From assembly GCA_030424665.1 (NCBI GenBank), contig JAUHWN010000021.1, forward strand, positions 1-38,075: DNA of 38,075 bases. The letters are read 5' to 3'. This stretch comes from Bdellovibrionia bacterium (GTDB taxonomy: Bacteria; Bdellovibrionota; Bdellovibrionia; Bdellovibrionales; JAGQZY01). Below, piece after piece: positions 1 through 9,523 of this stretch (the stretch's first letter is position 1; each line of letters opens with the position of its first letter). Under the pieces are notes generated by a model that worked only from the letters and a program-made list of their open reading frames with translations, had not been told where the DNA came from and did no database searches. The translations under genes were made by a program, and so were the position numbers.

Positions 1-156
1 GTGGATACACTTTTGAGTTGAGGCCTTTGAAAAAGTGGTATTACAACGGGTGCAAATGAACCGTTGGATGAATTTATAGTCGGACTTCCGTTTGAAAAAT
101 CCGTGTTTTCGAATTTCGCTGTGTTGGCGGGGGCATTTCGGGCAGTATCTCTTCAC
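1..156 (-). CDS. IS1-like transposase, N-terminal part (partial, GTG start)
   Basis: Translation VKRYCPKCPRQHSEIRKHGFFKRKSDYKFIQRFICTRCNTTFSKASTQKCIH matches the N-terminus of the 28170-29054 transposase. Confidence 0.85.
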   Translation of the reverse strand, partial: MKRYCPKCPRQHSEIRKHGFFKRKSDYKFIQRFICTRCNTTFSKASTQKCIH

Positions 157-226
157 GGATTAGAGATACTGCATTTAGGATACCAGCTGGCTTGATAGAG
201 ACTCACACATTAAACTGGGTCAGTTT
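1..226 (-). mobile_element. Left-end fragment of an IS1-like element, second copy, continuing beyond the window start
   Basis: Reverse complement of 1-226 aligns to 28100-28324 (TIR AAACTGACCCA, start-codon hairpin, zinc-finger coding region), with many substitutions. Confidence 0.9.
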
Positions 227-957
227 TCACAGCCCAAACTGAGCGATTTAAACCGGACTCGACCCCTTACAAGCAGTTCATTATTTTGTTCTGTACACGC
301 ATCGGGCCCCAGTAAATCAAATTGAACTTTATAAGACTCAGGGCACTTCTCTGTTTGAATATCAAAACTCTTCAATACGCCCTGAGGATTATTAGACTCA
401 GATTCATCAATAACTTTGTACTTAATGGAGTGACTTCCCTGGCTGGTTGCGATTTTGAAAAGTGCCAAGTCCAGGCAATAGTTCCCAGTTACAGTTCGTC
501 GAGTGGGGACAAATCCCACCTGAGACACTTCCACTTCACTCAACTCTTCGGGAGCCAATTCATCAATTTGTCGCCATTGGGGAGCTTCAAGAGACCTATA
601 ACCTCGATCTACAACCCAGCCATAGCCCCAACGCCAGGTCGATGGAAGTCCTGGCACTCCACCAACCGTAACTCCGGCTTCCATAAGGTTGCCCAAGGGT
701 TCCAATCCCTTTTCTTGGACGCATTCATTTAAGGCCCTGTCAGAGGCCGCCCTTTCCTCTTTGGTCCCACCCATCCAATAGGCTAAATCATGGGCCTTGC
801 AGCAGATGGTCCAATCAACCTTTCCGAACGAGTCAGGAAACTTACTACATCCATCGGTTTTGAAGGGAAGGAGTTCGTTTTCGAAAATTTTGAACTCACT
901 CTGGTTCGCACTTGAAAGCATAGGAAAAAAAAGTAGAGCTAAGAAAACTATCTTCAT
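220..957 (-). CDS. Secreted phospholipase A2-like protein; 3' end lies in the IS terminal repeat
   Basis: Signal peptide MKIVFLALLFFPMLSSA; DGCSKFPD...WTICCKAHDLAYWMGG...ASDRALNECV resembles the PLA2 CCxxHDxxY core. Confidence 0.7.
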   Translation of the reverse strand: MKIVFLALLFFPMLSSANQSEFKIFENELLPFKTDGCSKFPDSFGKVDWTICCKAHDLAYWMGGTKEERAASDRALNECVQEKGLEPLGNLMEAGVTVGGVPGLPSTWRWGYGWVVDRGYRSLEAPQWRQIDELAPEELSEVEVSQVGFVPTRRTVTGNYCLDLALFKIATSQGSHSIKYKVIDESESNNPQGVLKSFDIQTEKCPESYKVQFDLLGPDACTEQNNELLVRGRVRFKSLSLGCEN

Positions 958-1005
958 TATTAAATCTCACCTTCTGATCAAAATAAATCGCCTAAAGGGA
1001 TCCCA

Positions 1006-2451
1006 TCACTCGGGGCTGAGTAAAGAGGCCCCCCAATAATATCCTAAGTTATTATCACGATCCATTTCTGCTAATTTTTCCATGTCCATTAAGGAAAGAG
1101 TTCCCATCAAGACATCGGCAATATAATTAGTTAAATTGAAATTAAGGTCTGGCTTATCGTGATGAACCCAATGAACTCCCCTGAGAATTTCGGACAATTT
1201 GCTGCTCAAAACCCTTTTGACTAAAGGTTTACCGACCAGGATTCGATCGAGCTCTTGCTGTTTTAAGTGCGAATACTCGTGAAAGGTCAATAGACCATAT
1301 GAATCGGGTCTTAAAGTTCCCCCTTCTTCATAACGCTTATTGTGATCTTCATTGCTGAATAAACCGATTGGATAAAAATACCCTGGGCCTAATACAAGTC
1401 CAAGATGGACGGGGTCTACTCCAATTGTCAATCCAATGACAGTTAACATGATAAATGGACTAATTAATGTTGTATACTGAGAGGCAGAAATCGCGTATCC
1501 ATATCCATTTTTTTTCATCCTATCTAAAAATTTTTGCCCCGCCCTTTTCAGAATTACAGAATCAGACTTCAACATTTCATCACGATTTTGAAACTGAACT
1601 GCATCATCCTCCCTAAAGCTGAAAGCACCGTGATGAACTCCCTTGTGATTAAATGCGGTCAATTTAATTGATTTGTAGAATCCCGTTTTCACTGCCATTC
1701 GAATTTTTTGTAGTGAGTTCAGAAATTTTTCGGAAGCATGAGCCAAATATCGATGAAACCAGTTCTCAGCGAGAGACTGAAGAACTAGGCCAGAAATCCC
1801 CAAGCCAATTGCTTCTCCGCCGGTTAAAGTCATAGCCATTGCAGTTACAATCATAGTCGTAATAAATTTTTTATATTCAGCATTTGTGGATATCAACTGG
1901 TGAAAAATACTATTTAACGTGGAGGTTCCATCACTTTTGTACTCATTAAAGCTTGTCTGATAAAACATAAGGACTTTGTTTGGCTGTCCATCAAGTAACT
2001 TTCTAGGAAGCCGGTTCCCCAGATGGTCAATAGAGACATCCTCTCCTGTCAAATGGCTCCAACTTTTTTTCAAAAGGATCGATACTTTGTTAAGGAGTTC
2101 TTGTCGGTCCGTATTCTCTATTGCGATACCCAGGTAATCTGGATTTCTAAACAAAAATGACAAAGCCGAATGTTCCGCCACATTTAAAGAATCTGTCTTT
2201 TGCTCCAGTCGATGTATCCATTCATTGAGCAATGTAAGTTCAGCATCTTCGTTTAATACAAGATTAAAAATCGCCTTAATTGCCTCTTCCTCTGCAAGTG
2301 CTAATTGGTTTTGCATAGATCTTAACTTAAGGTCTGATTGGTAATTTGAAGACAATTTGTAGATCTGAAATTCACAAATCGGCATCGCATTGATAGCAAT
2401 GGGGAATAGAAACGACAAAATAATTGAAGAAATTAGACTTCTCATTAACAT
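1006..2451 (-). CDS. Membrane protein with fatty-acid hydroxylase/sterol desaturase-like histidine boxes
   Basis: Motifs HRYLAH, HKGVHH, HEYSH and HWVHHD with hydrophobic segments and an N-terminal signal sequence. Confidence 0.55.
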   Translation of the reverse strand: MLMRSLISSIILSFLFPIAINAMPICEFQIYKLSSNYQSDLKLRSMQNQLALAEEEAIKAIFNLVLNEDAELTLLNEWIHRLEQKTDSLNVAEHSALSFLFRNPDYLGIAIENTDRQELLNKVSILLKKSWSHLTGEDVSIDHLGNRLPRKLLDGQPNKVLMFYQTSFNEYKSDGTSTLNSIFHQLISTNAEYKKFITTMIVTAMAMTLTGGEAIGLGISGLVLQSLAENWFHRYLAHASEKFLNSLQKIRMAVKTGFYKSIKLTAFNHKGVHHGAFSFREDDAVQFQNRDEMLKSDSVILKRAGQKFLDRMKKNGYGYAISASQYTTLISPFIMLTVIGLTIGVDPVHLGLVLGPGYFYPIGLFSNEDHNKRYEEGGTLRPDSYGLLTFHEYSHLKQQELDRILVGKPLVKRVLSSKLSEILRGVHWVHHDKPDLNFNLTNYIADVLMGTLSLMDMEKLAEMDRDNNLGYYWGASLLSPE

Positions 2452-2591
2452 TAAACAACTCCGAGCCAGCAGATAGATCTAGAGAGTCTTAGAACCTCAA
2501 AAATTGAGCAGGAAGACTCACCTGACCGACAACCTTTAACTTCGTAGCTATTGAGAGCAATTAGCAGACCAAAATGTCAATTTGATTAGAG

Positions 2592-2618
2592 AGGCCTTCA
2601 TCTAAAATATGAAGGCCT
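2592..2618 (-). terminator. Hairpin downstream of glmS
   Basis: AGGCCTTCAT-ctaaaat-ATGAAGGCCT, 10-bp stem; weak U tract. Confidence 0.6.
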
Positions 2619-2631
2619 TTGCTATGATTTA

Positions 2632-4518
2632 TTATTCAACGGTTACAGACTTAGCAAGATTTCGAGGCTGGTCAACGTCGTGTCCGAGGGCATCGGCCAC
2701 ATGATAGGCGAGAAGTTGCACTGGTATGGCCTCAAGAATTGGATTCACACTCCAGTGAGCTTTCGGCAATGAAAGATAGTGTTCTGACATTTCCTTCAAC
2801 TCAGTATTTTCTCCCGTACCTAAAGAGATTACGACGCCACCTCGTGCCTTAGCTTCTTGCAGATTACTCACTGACTTTTCGTAGTGTTTATCCGACGGGA
2901 CCATCATCATAACAATCATTCGGTCATCGATGAGAGCGAGGGGGCCGTGCTTCATCTCGCCGGCGGCATAACCTTCAGCATGCATGTATGCGAGCTCTTT
3001 TAGTTTGAGAGCTCCTTCCATGGCAATCGGGTAATTCACCCCTCTCCCCATATAAAGAAACCCGCGAAAGGTCTTTAAGGTTTTTGCAACCTCTGCAAAA
3101 AAGTTATCATAAACTAATACCGATTCCATAAGACTCGGCACTGCTACCAGGCTCTGGGTATATTCTTGCTCTTGAGCTTCGGTGAGCTTACCGCGAACGC
3201 GACCAAGAAATACTGAAAACAAATGAAAGACCGAAAGGGTCGACACAAAAGCTTTCGTACTCGCCACGCCAATTTCTACCCCGGCATTCATATAAAGGTG
3301 ACCATCCGACTCACGGTCGATGGAAGAACGTTTTACATTGCAAATTGAAAGGGTTAAGGCTCCCAACTCTTTCACCTGCCTCAACACTGCGAGGCTATCT
3401 GCCGTCTCTCCACTTTGTGAAACGACAATGACTAACGAGTTTTTGGGAATCACAGGGTCACGATAACGAAATTCTGAGGCAATATCCACCTCGACAGGTA
3501 TTTCCGCAAAACTCTCTAATAGATACTCTCCAACCATGCCGGCGTAAAAACTCGTACCACAGGCGACGATGAAAATCCGCTCAATGCCCGACAACTTTTC
3601 AATTGTATTTTTTAAATCGTCTTCGAAATTTAAAGAATCTAGTTTTTCGACCGAGTCGACACCAAAACCAACTCGGTTCAGTGCGACTCGATAATTATTG
3701 AGGTCGATATGGGGGTCGATAGCCGCCGCCACTGCCCGAGGTTGTTCAAAAATTTCTTTTAACATGAAATTTTTGTAACCATGTTTTTCCATTTGGTCGG
3801 CCGACCAACTTATTTTCACACTCTCTTTTCGAATAGGAAAACCATTTGCCGAAAAGAACTTCACATCGGTTCCATCTACTTCGACGACTTCGTCATCCTC
3901 GAGATAAACCACTTCTTGAACGTGATCGAGGATAGCTTGTACATCGCTTGCAATAATCACTTCTTTACGACTCGATCCCACAACCAAGGGTGGTCCCTCT
4001 TTAAAAGCGACAAGTTTATTCGGCTGGTCCTCACTGACCGCAACGATCGAGTATGCTCCGCGAATAAGAGGGATTAGGCGCTCAACGGCCTTTCTTAAAT
4101 CCTTTGTTACCTGGTACTCTTCATTGAGAAGGTGGGCCACTAATTCAGTGTCAGTATCGGAAGCCAACTGGGCTCCCCGACTTTTTAAATCTTCTTTAAT
4201 CTCATGAAAATTCTCAATAATTCCGTTGTGAACAAGAGTGACAGGCCCAACCTTGTGAGGGTGGGCATTCCGCTCTGACGGCTCACCATGGGTCGCCCAG
4301 CGAGTGTGACCTATCCCAATACGCCCTGAGAAACTCTCGTTGCTGAGTTTCTCTTCAAGAGCCGAAAGCTTTCCAGAAGCTCGAACTCTTTTAAAGGTTG
4401 TTCCATCGTGAATGGCAACCCCAGCTGAATCATAGCCCCTGTATTCGAGGCGCTTTAAACCTCCCAGAAGAACGTCTTTGGGGTCTTTATCACCTAGGTA
4501 TCCAACTATTCCACACAT
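2632..4518 (-). CDS. glmS: Glutamine--fructose-6-phosphate aminotransferase
   Basis: N-terminal MCGIVGYLG glutaminase, two SIS domains, C-terminal DQPRNLAKSVTVE. Confidence 0.98.
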   Translation of the reverse strand: MCGIVGYLGDKDPKDVLLGGLKRLEYRGYDSAGVAIHDGTTFKRVRASGKLSALEEKLSNESFSGRIGIGHTRWATHGEPSERNAHPHKVGPVTLVHNGIIENFHEIKEDLKSRGAQLASDTDTELVAHLLNEEYQVTKDLRKAVERLIPLIRGAYSIVAVSEDQPNKLVAFKEGPPLVVGSSRKEVIIASDVQAILDHVQEVVYLEDDEVVEVDGTDVKFFSANGFPIRKESVKISWSADQMEKHGYKNFMLKEIFEQPRAVAAAIDPHIDLNNYRVALNRVGFGVDSVEKLDSLNFEDDLKNTIEKLSGIERIFIVACGTSFYAGMVGEYLLESFAEIPVEVDIASEFRYRDPVIPKNSLVIVVSQSGETADSLAVLRQVKELGALTLSICNVKRSSIDRESDGHLYMNAGVEIGVASTKAFVSTLSVFHLFSVFLGRVRGKLTEAQEQEYTQSLVAVPSLMESVLVYDNFFAEVAKTLKTFRGFLYMGRGVNYPIAMEGALKLKELAYMHAEGYAAGEMKHGPLALIDDRMIVMMMVPSDKHYEKSVSNLQEAKARGGVVISLGTGENTELKEMSEHYLSLPKAHWSVNPILEAIPVQLLAYHVADALGHDVDQPRNLAKSVTVE

Positions 4519-4567
4519 GGTTTCTCCTTCAATTTCATCAGGACCGACAAGACACTAGAGGCTAAAG

Positions 4568-6010
4568 TTATTGAGTCGGTCGATCGGAGGAAGTATCACT
4601 TTTTTCAGATGAATTTGCTTCATCTTTACTGTTCTCTTCATCACTTTTTACAGTTTTAACGTAGTTTTCTTTGATGACTTGCTTTCCTCGGGCCACAGCT
4701 AAGGCCCCTTCGGGTACATCTTTAGTAATTGTCGATCCCGAGCCAATGACCGCATTATCACCAATGGTCACAGGAGCAATAAACTGCGTATCACTTCCGA
4801 TAAATGCATTCTTTCCAATCTGTGTGCGATATTTCTTTTTGTCGACAGCATAGTTACATGTGATAGTTCCACAGCCAATATTGGTTCCCTCGCCGATATC
4901 TGCATCTCCGATATAGGTGAGATGTCCAGCCTTTGCTTTTTTGCCAAAGGTTGCTTTTTTGACTTCAACAAAGTTTCCGATCTGTGCTTCTTCACCAATT
5001 ACAGCCTCTGGTCGCAATCGAGCATAAGGCCCAACAATAGCTCCCTTGTGAACTTCGGCTTTTTCGAAATAGCTACCCGCTCGGACTTGGACTCCATCTC
5101 CGATTATAGAATCAGTAATGGAGCAATTCGGTTCGACGACACAGTAACTTCCAATTTGCGTAGCTCCTCGCAAGTAGGTTCCCGGGTATAGGACTGTTCC
5201 AGGTCCCACACTGACGAAGTCTTCAACGTATGTATTTGCCGGATCGATAACGACGACACCTTCATCCATGAGTTCGCCAATTTTTCGCTTAAATATACTT
5301 TTGGTAGCTCGAGCCAATTGCTTTTGCGTGTTCACACCAAATGCAACGCGCGGACTGGCTTTGATAGCAGAGATGGTATATCCCTCTTCAACCGCTCTCG
5401 GAATTATGTCTGTTAAGTAAAACTCGCCTTGGGCGTTGTGATTGTCGATTAAAGGTAGCAAGGCATCTAAAACTTCGGCGTGGGCCACATAGATACCCGT
5501 ATTTACTTCGTTGATTTTTAGTGTCTCCGCTGAAGCATCCGCGACTTCAACAATCGCTTTGAGGTCTCCCATATGACGAACAATTCGTCCCAGTCGGCCG
5601 GGGTCTTTAACCACAGATGTAACTACAGAAACATCGGCTTGGTCTGCTTTGAAATCTTCAAAAATTCTCTTGATGTGACCAGGTTCCAAAAGTGGATGGT
5701 CGCCATTGATAATGAGGACCATACCCTCAATGGATTCTAAGTCGGCTGACTTTACTGCGTCTGCTGTTCCCAATTGCTTTTCTTGTTTATAGCAGCCAAC
5801 ACCGAGGGGCTCGAGTACCTGCCTGACCAGTTTTTCAGAATATCCAACGACGGCTCTGACTTCCGTGGCACCTGCTTCTTTAGCGCAGTTTACAACTCGT
5901 TGAATCATAGGATATCCCGCAACAGGATGGAGAACCTTGGGCAACGGCGATTTCATGCGCGTGCCCTGGCCGGCAGCTAATATAATTGTAGTAAATTCTA
6001 ACTGTGACAT
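4568..6010 (-). CDS. glmU: Bifunctional UDP-GlcNAc pyrophosphorylase / GlcN-1-P acetyltransferase
   Basis: ILAAGQGTRMKSPLPKVLHPVAG plus left-handed beta-helix hexapeptides; start placed at MSQLEF rather than the ORF-track start at 6088. Confidence 0.96.
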   Translation of the reverse strand: MSQLEFTTIILAAGQGTRMKSPLPKVLHPVAGYPMIQRVVNCAKEAGATEVRAVVGYSEKLVRQVLEPLGVGCYKQEKQLGTADAVKSADLESIEGMVLIINGDHPLLEPGHIKRIFEDFKADQADVSVVTSVVKDPGRLGRIVRHMGDLKAIVEVADASAETLKINEVNTGIYVAHAEVLDALLPLIDNHNAQGEFYLTDIIPRAVEEGYTISAIKASPRVAFGVNTQKQLARATKSIFKRKIGELMDEGVVVIDPANTYVEDFVSVGPGTVLYPGTYLRGATQIGSYCVVEPNCSITDSIIGDGVQVRAGSYFEKAEVHKGAIVGPYARLRPEAVIGEEAQIGNFVEVKKATFGKKAKAGHLTYIGDADIGEGTNIGCGTITCNYAVDKKKYRTQIGKNAFIGSDTQFIAPVTIGDNAVIGSGSTITKDVPEGALAVARGKQVIKENYVKTVKSDEENSKDEANSSEKSDTSSDRPTQ

Positions 6011-6065
6011 GGAAGCACAGTAAGCTCGACTCGACAACTTGGTCAAGAAGACCTTAAATGTTCCT

Positions 6066-6770
6066 ATGGTAGTTAACACAGTTTTCAAAGATATTTTGTG
6101 CCGCTCGAACGAGGGGCGAGAAATTCCATTTTTTAGCTCACATCACCTTCGAGAACTAGAGAGTCTAGCCCCGGTTATGATCCTCGGAGGAATACACGGT
6201 GACGAGCCCGAAGGAGTTGAACTCGCCCAAAAATCCTTAGCCTGGCTCCAGTCCGCCACCCAAGCTTCTGAAGATTTAGTTCCCTGGTTTGCCCTGCCCT
6301 GCCTCAACCCTGATGGCTATGAAAAAAATCAAAGAGTTAACGGAAGAGGGGTCGACCTCAATCGGAATTACCCCTCTAAAAGCTGGTCCCCTGAGGCTAA
6401 AAAGCCACGCTATAACCCAGGCCCTAAACCTGGCAGTGAAATTGAGATTTCTTCACTTTGTGAGATGATCCTGCGCTTGAAACCGCGCCTCATTATCCAT
6501 TGTCATTCTTGGGAGCCCTGTATTGTCGCCACTGGAAAACCCGCATATACTGACGCGCACCGTCTTGGAGGAAGCTGCGGCTATGAAGTCATCGAACACA
6601 TTGGGTATGATACACCCGGCAGCCTCAGCGAGTTTGGCTGGCATGACAATCAGATCCCAATCATTTGTATCGAAGAAAAGGAAGGGACTGCCCTTGACCA
6701 GGTTTGGCCCCACTTCGAAAATGGGATAAAAGAAATTTTTAGGGATTCTTCTAATAGGCAGGTTGAATGA
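6066..6770 (+). CDS. M14-family zinc carboxypeptidase, MpaA-like murein peptide amidase
   Basis: GGIHGDEPEG, NPDGYEKNQRVNGRGVDLNRNYP and IIHCHSWEPC; upstream in-frame ATG at 6039 possible. Confidence 0.8.
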   Translation: MVVNTVFKDILCRSNEGREIPFFSSHHLRELESLAPVMILGGIHGDEPEGVELAQKSLAWLQSATQASEDLVPWFALPCLNPDGYEKNQRVNGRGVDLNRNYPSKSWSPEAKKPRYNPGPKPGSEIEISSLCEMILRLKPRLIIHCHSWEPCIVATGKPAYTDAHRLGGSCGYEVIEHIGYDTPGSLSEFGWHDNQIPIICIEEKEGTALDQVWPHFENGIKEIFRDSSNRQVE

Positions 6771-7462
6771 ATGTTATCGCATTTGATTTAGACGACACTC
6801 TTTTAGATACGAGTAGCTGTTTGCTTCCCGTAGCCACAGCGGAGAGTTGTCAGGCCATGATGGGAGCCGGTTTGCAATGTTCCCAAGATGAGTGCCAAAA
6901 GAAAAGAAAAGAAATTGCTCAAACCGATCCCAGAAAATCTATTTTCGAAAGCTTAGCTCTTGCACTCCAACCTGAGCTTTCTGGAAACAGTCAACTTCTC
7001 AACAATATCGTCGAGGCCGGAAAGAGGGCTTTTTACGAAAGAGAAGTGAATGACCCACTAGTTCTTTGCGAGGGCGCTCTCGAAGTTTTACAAGAGTGTT
7101 TTAACAAGTACGATTTATTTTTAGTTTCTGCCGGCGACCGTAATACGCAAAATCAAAAAATTGATAATTTGGGAATTCGAAACTTCTTCAAGGACTGCCT
7201 TATCGCCGACCCAAAAGAAAATATGAGTAAGCTTGAGTGTTTCCAGACTATTTTAAATATCTACCCAAAGCTCGAACCCAATCAGTTCTTAAGTGTTGGA
7301 AACCGCCTCGATACAGATATAGGTCATGCTAAACAATTGGGGTGGAAAACCTGCTACATGAAATATGGTGAATATGTTAACATGACCCCGGTTAATGATT
7401 TTGAAAAACCTGATTTTCAAATAAAAGGGATTCACCAATTAACAAAAGTATGTCAACTCTAA
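6767..7462 (+). CDS. HAD-family hydrolase
   Basis: AFDLDDTLLDT, SAGDRNTQNQK, SVGNRLDTDIGHAKQLGW; overlaps the previous gene by ATGA. Confidence 0.85.
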   Translation: MNVIAFDLDDTLLDTSSCLLPVATAESCQAMMGAGLQCSQDECQKKRKEIAQTDPRKSIFESLALALQPELSGNSQLLNNIVEAGKRAFYEREVNDPLVLCEGALEVLQECFNKYDLFLVSAGDRNTQNQKIDNLGIRNFFKDCLIADPKENMSKLECFQTILNIYPKLEPNQFLSVGNRLDTDIGHAKQLGWKTCYMKYGEYVNMTPVNDFEKPDFQIKGIHQLTKVCQL

Positions 7463-9333
7463 CTTCCAGCGTCCTGCTTGTAGAACATCCGCAGCCAGAA
7501 AATGTGACCTTTGGTTCAGACTTTACCAATTTAAGTGATGCTCTTTCGAATATTGAAAATGGACAATATTCGGTAGTGGCCCTCCCAATTATTGAAAAAA
7601 AAATAGATGAACTTTCTCAACTCCTTAGTGGAATTCAAAGAAAAGACCCAGATACATTAAATATTCTAGTTTACGATGGAGCGCCATCTGAAAAAATAAT
7701 TCAATTAATGGCACTGGGTGAAGTCTACCGGCTCGTCGAATCCTACCATTCAGAGGATTTCGAAAAAGCTGTTCAAGAATCCTTAGAGCAGTACAACCTT
7801 AAAAAACAAAACGAGCAGATGCTCAAACTTGTACAAGAACAAAACGAACGATTAACTAAACTTTCACAAGATCTAGAGTCGCGAGTTTCGAAAAGGCAAA
7901 AATCTCTTCGACAATCCCAGCAGAGGTTACTCGAAACAAACCAAAGAGTCATTGCCCTCCACAACACCCTCTTGGTGGTCTATCGTTCTAAATCAATTAC
8001 CGAAATGGAAAACCAAGTCACTGAGGCTCTTAATACTGTTCTTGATTTAAGTTGGATCAAAATTGTTTTTTCACAGGCTCAAGAACAATCTTTGAACCGT
8101 ATCAACTCTCAACAATTCAGTACCTTGAGGGTCCCACTTTTTAAAAGTAATGACCATATTGGCGCAATCTATTTTGCCCGAAAACCCCAGCAACCTTTCT
8201 TAAAGGATGAGACAAATTTTTTAAAACAAGTGGCAGAAGGTGTTTCACTGGCTATCGATCGTACCTCGAAACTTCAACAGAGTGAAACCCTTAAGCAACA
8301 ATGGGAAACCACATTTGATGCCATCTCTAGCCCCGTATCTTTAATTACGGAGGACTATATAGTTTCTCGCGCAAATAAAGCTTTTGCCGATCGATCGCAC
8401 CAAGAAATCGGAAAAATTCTAGGAAAGAAATGCTACGCCGTTCTCTTCGATCGAAAAGATGTTTGTCGCAATTGTAAGCTGGGTAAATCATTTAAACTTA
8501 AAGCTCTCGATAAGGATGAAGGAGTTCAGCAAATCTATCGCGTACAAAGTCAATCGCTACCGTTTCGGTTTGCCGACAAAAAAGTTTTCTTTAATATTTA
8601 CTCCGATCAGTCTGAACAACTTCGCCTTGAACAGCAAGTTCTTGAGTCGGCAAAATTGGCCGAACTGGGCACCATCGGAAGCTCCATAGCCCACGAGCTA
8701 AACAACCCTCTGGGGGGAATGCTCAATTTTATTCAACTCATTAAAATGGATTTGGATGGTAGTGAAGACTTTTACGCAGATATTGAAGAAATGGAAAAAG
8801 GCGCAGAAAAGTGCAAAGAAATCATTCAAAACCTTCTCGGATTTACGAGGCGGGCTGACCTGAACGAATATAAAGAAAATGATGTCCGAGAAATAGTCGA
8901 ACAAGCCCTAAAAATTACCGAAATACAAACTCGCGCACTCGGCATTAAAACTTTTACTGAAGAACCTAAAGATGCCGTTCTTTTCAAAGTTCAATTCAAC
9001 CTTCTCTCCCAGGCGATCAGAAATATTTTGCAGAATGCTCAAGAAGCAATCATCGAAAGAAAGAGCATTGATACAAGTTTTGAGGGAGTTATTAGTGTCA
9101 GTATTTCTGAGACTGCAAGAGGCATCTTTATTAGTATCAGTGACAATGGTATTCCACTAGCACCCGACTCCGTTGACCAAATCTTCAATCCTCTTTTCAC
9201 AACAAAAGGCGAAAGCCATACAGGGATTGGCTTATCAATTACTCAACAAATTATTGAATCTCTTGGCGGTAGAATAGAAGTAGAAACTAAAGATGATGAG
9301 AAGATATTTTTAGTTATACTTCCTAAAGCTTAA
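7450..9333 (+). CDS. Sensor histidine kinase (degenerate receiver-like N-terminus, coiled coil, GAF/PAS-like, HisKA, HATPase)
   Basis: H-box IGSSIAHELNNPLGG; N/G boxes NAQEAI, ISDNG, TTKGESHTGIGLSI. Confidence 0.92.
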   Translation: MSTLTSSVLLVEHPQPENVTFGSDFTNLSDALSNIENGQYSVVALPIIEKKIDELSQLLSGIQRKDPDTLNILVYDGAPSEKIIQLMALGEVYRLVESYHSEDFEKAVQESLEQYNLKKQNEQMLKLVQEQNERLTKLSQDLESRVSKRQKSLRQSQQRLLETNQRVIALHNTLLVVYRSKSITEMENQVTEALNTVLDLSWIKIVFSQAQEQSLNRINSQQFSTLRVPLFKSNDHIGAIYFARKPQQPFLKDETNFLKQVAEGVSLAIDRTSKLQQSETLKQQWETTFDAISSPVSLITEDYIVSRANKAFADRSHQEIGKILGKKCYAVLFDRKDVCRNCKLGKSFKLKALDKDEGVQQIYRVQSQSLPFRFADKKVFFNIYSDQSEQLRLEQQVLESAKLAELGTIGSSIAHELNNPLGGMLNFIQLIKMDLDGSEDFYADIEEMEKGAEKCKEIIQNLLGFTRRADLNEYKENDVREIVEQALKITEIQTRALGIKTFTEEPKDAVLFKVQFNLLSQAIRNILQNAQEAIIERKSIDTSFEGVISVSISETARGIFISISDNGIPLAPDSVDQIFNPLFTTKGESHTGIGLSITQQIIESLGGRIEVETKDDEKIFLVILPKA

Positions 9334-9523
9334 CCATAGCGCCATGTTCTCTTTTAATTTTAGAGGTGAGGATGTTTAGTAATTCTACGATTTCTATACC
9401 TTATCCCCAAGTCGTTGACTAAAAATTGGGCGCAAAACAAAAACTTCGAAATTATTAAATCAAAACGATCCTATTGAGTGAGAAAAGCTCTAAATCCCAG
9501 TAAAGAGCCGATAAAATCGGATT

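Noticed and set aside
9491-9514. Perfect GCCGATAA sigma28 -10 with a TAAA upstream of the 9524 lipoprotein gene
   Set aside because: Spacing is 12 nt rather than about 15, and the site is so close to the ATG that there would be almost no leader. Likely coincidence; also part of a CCGAT/ATCGG hairpin.
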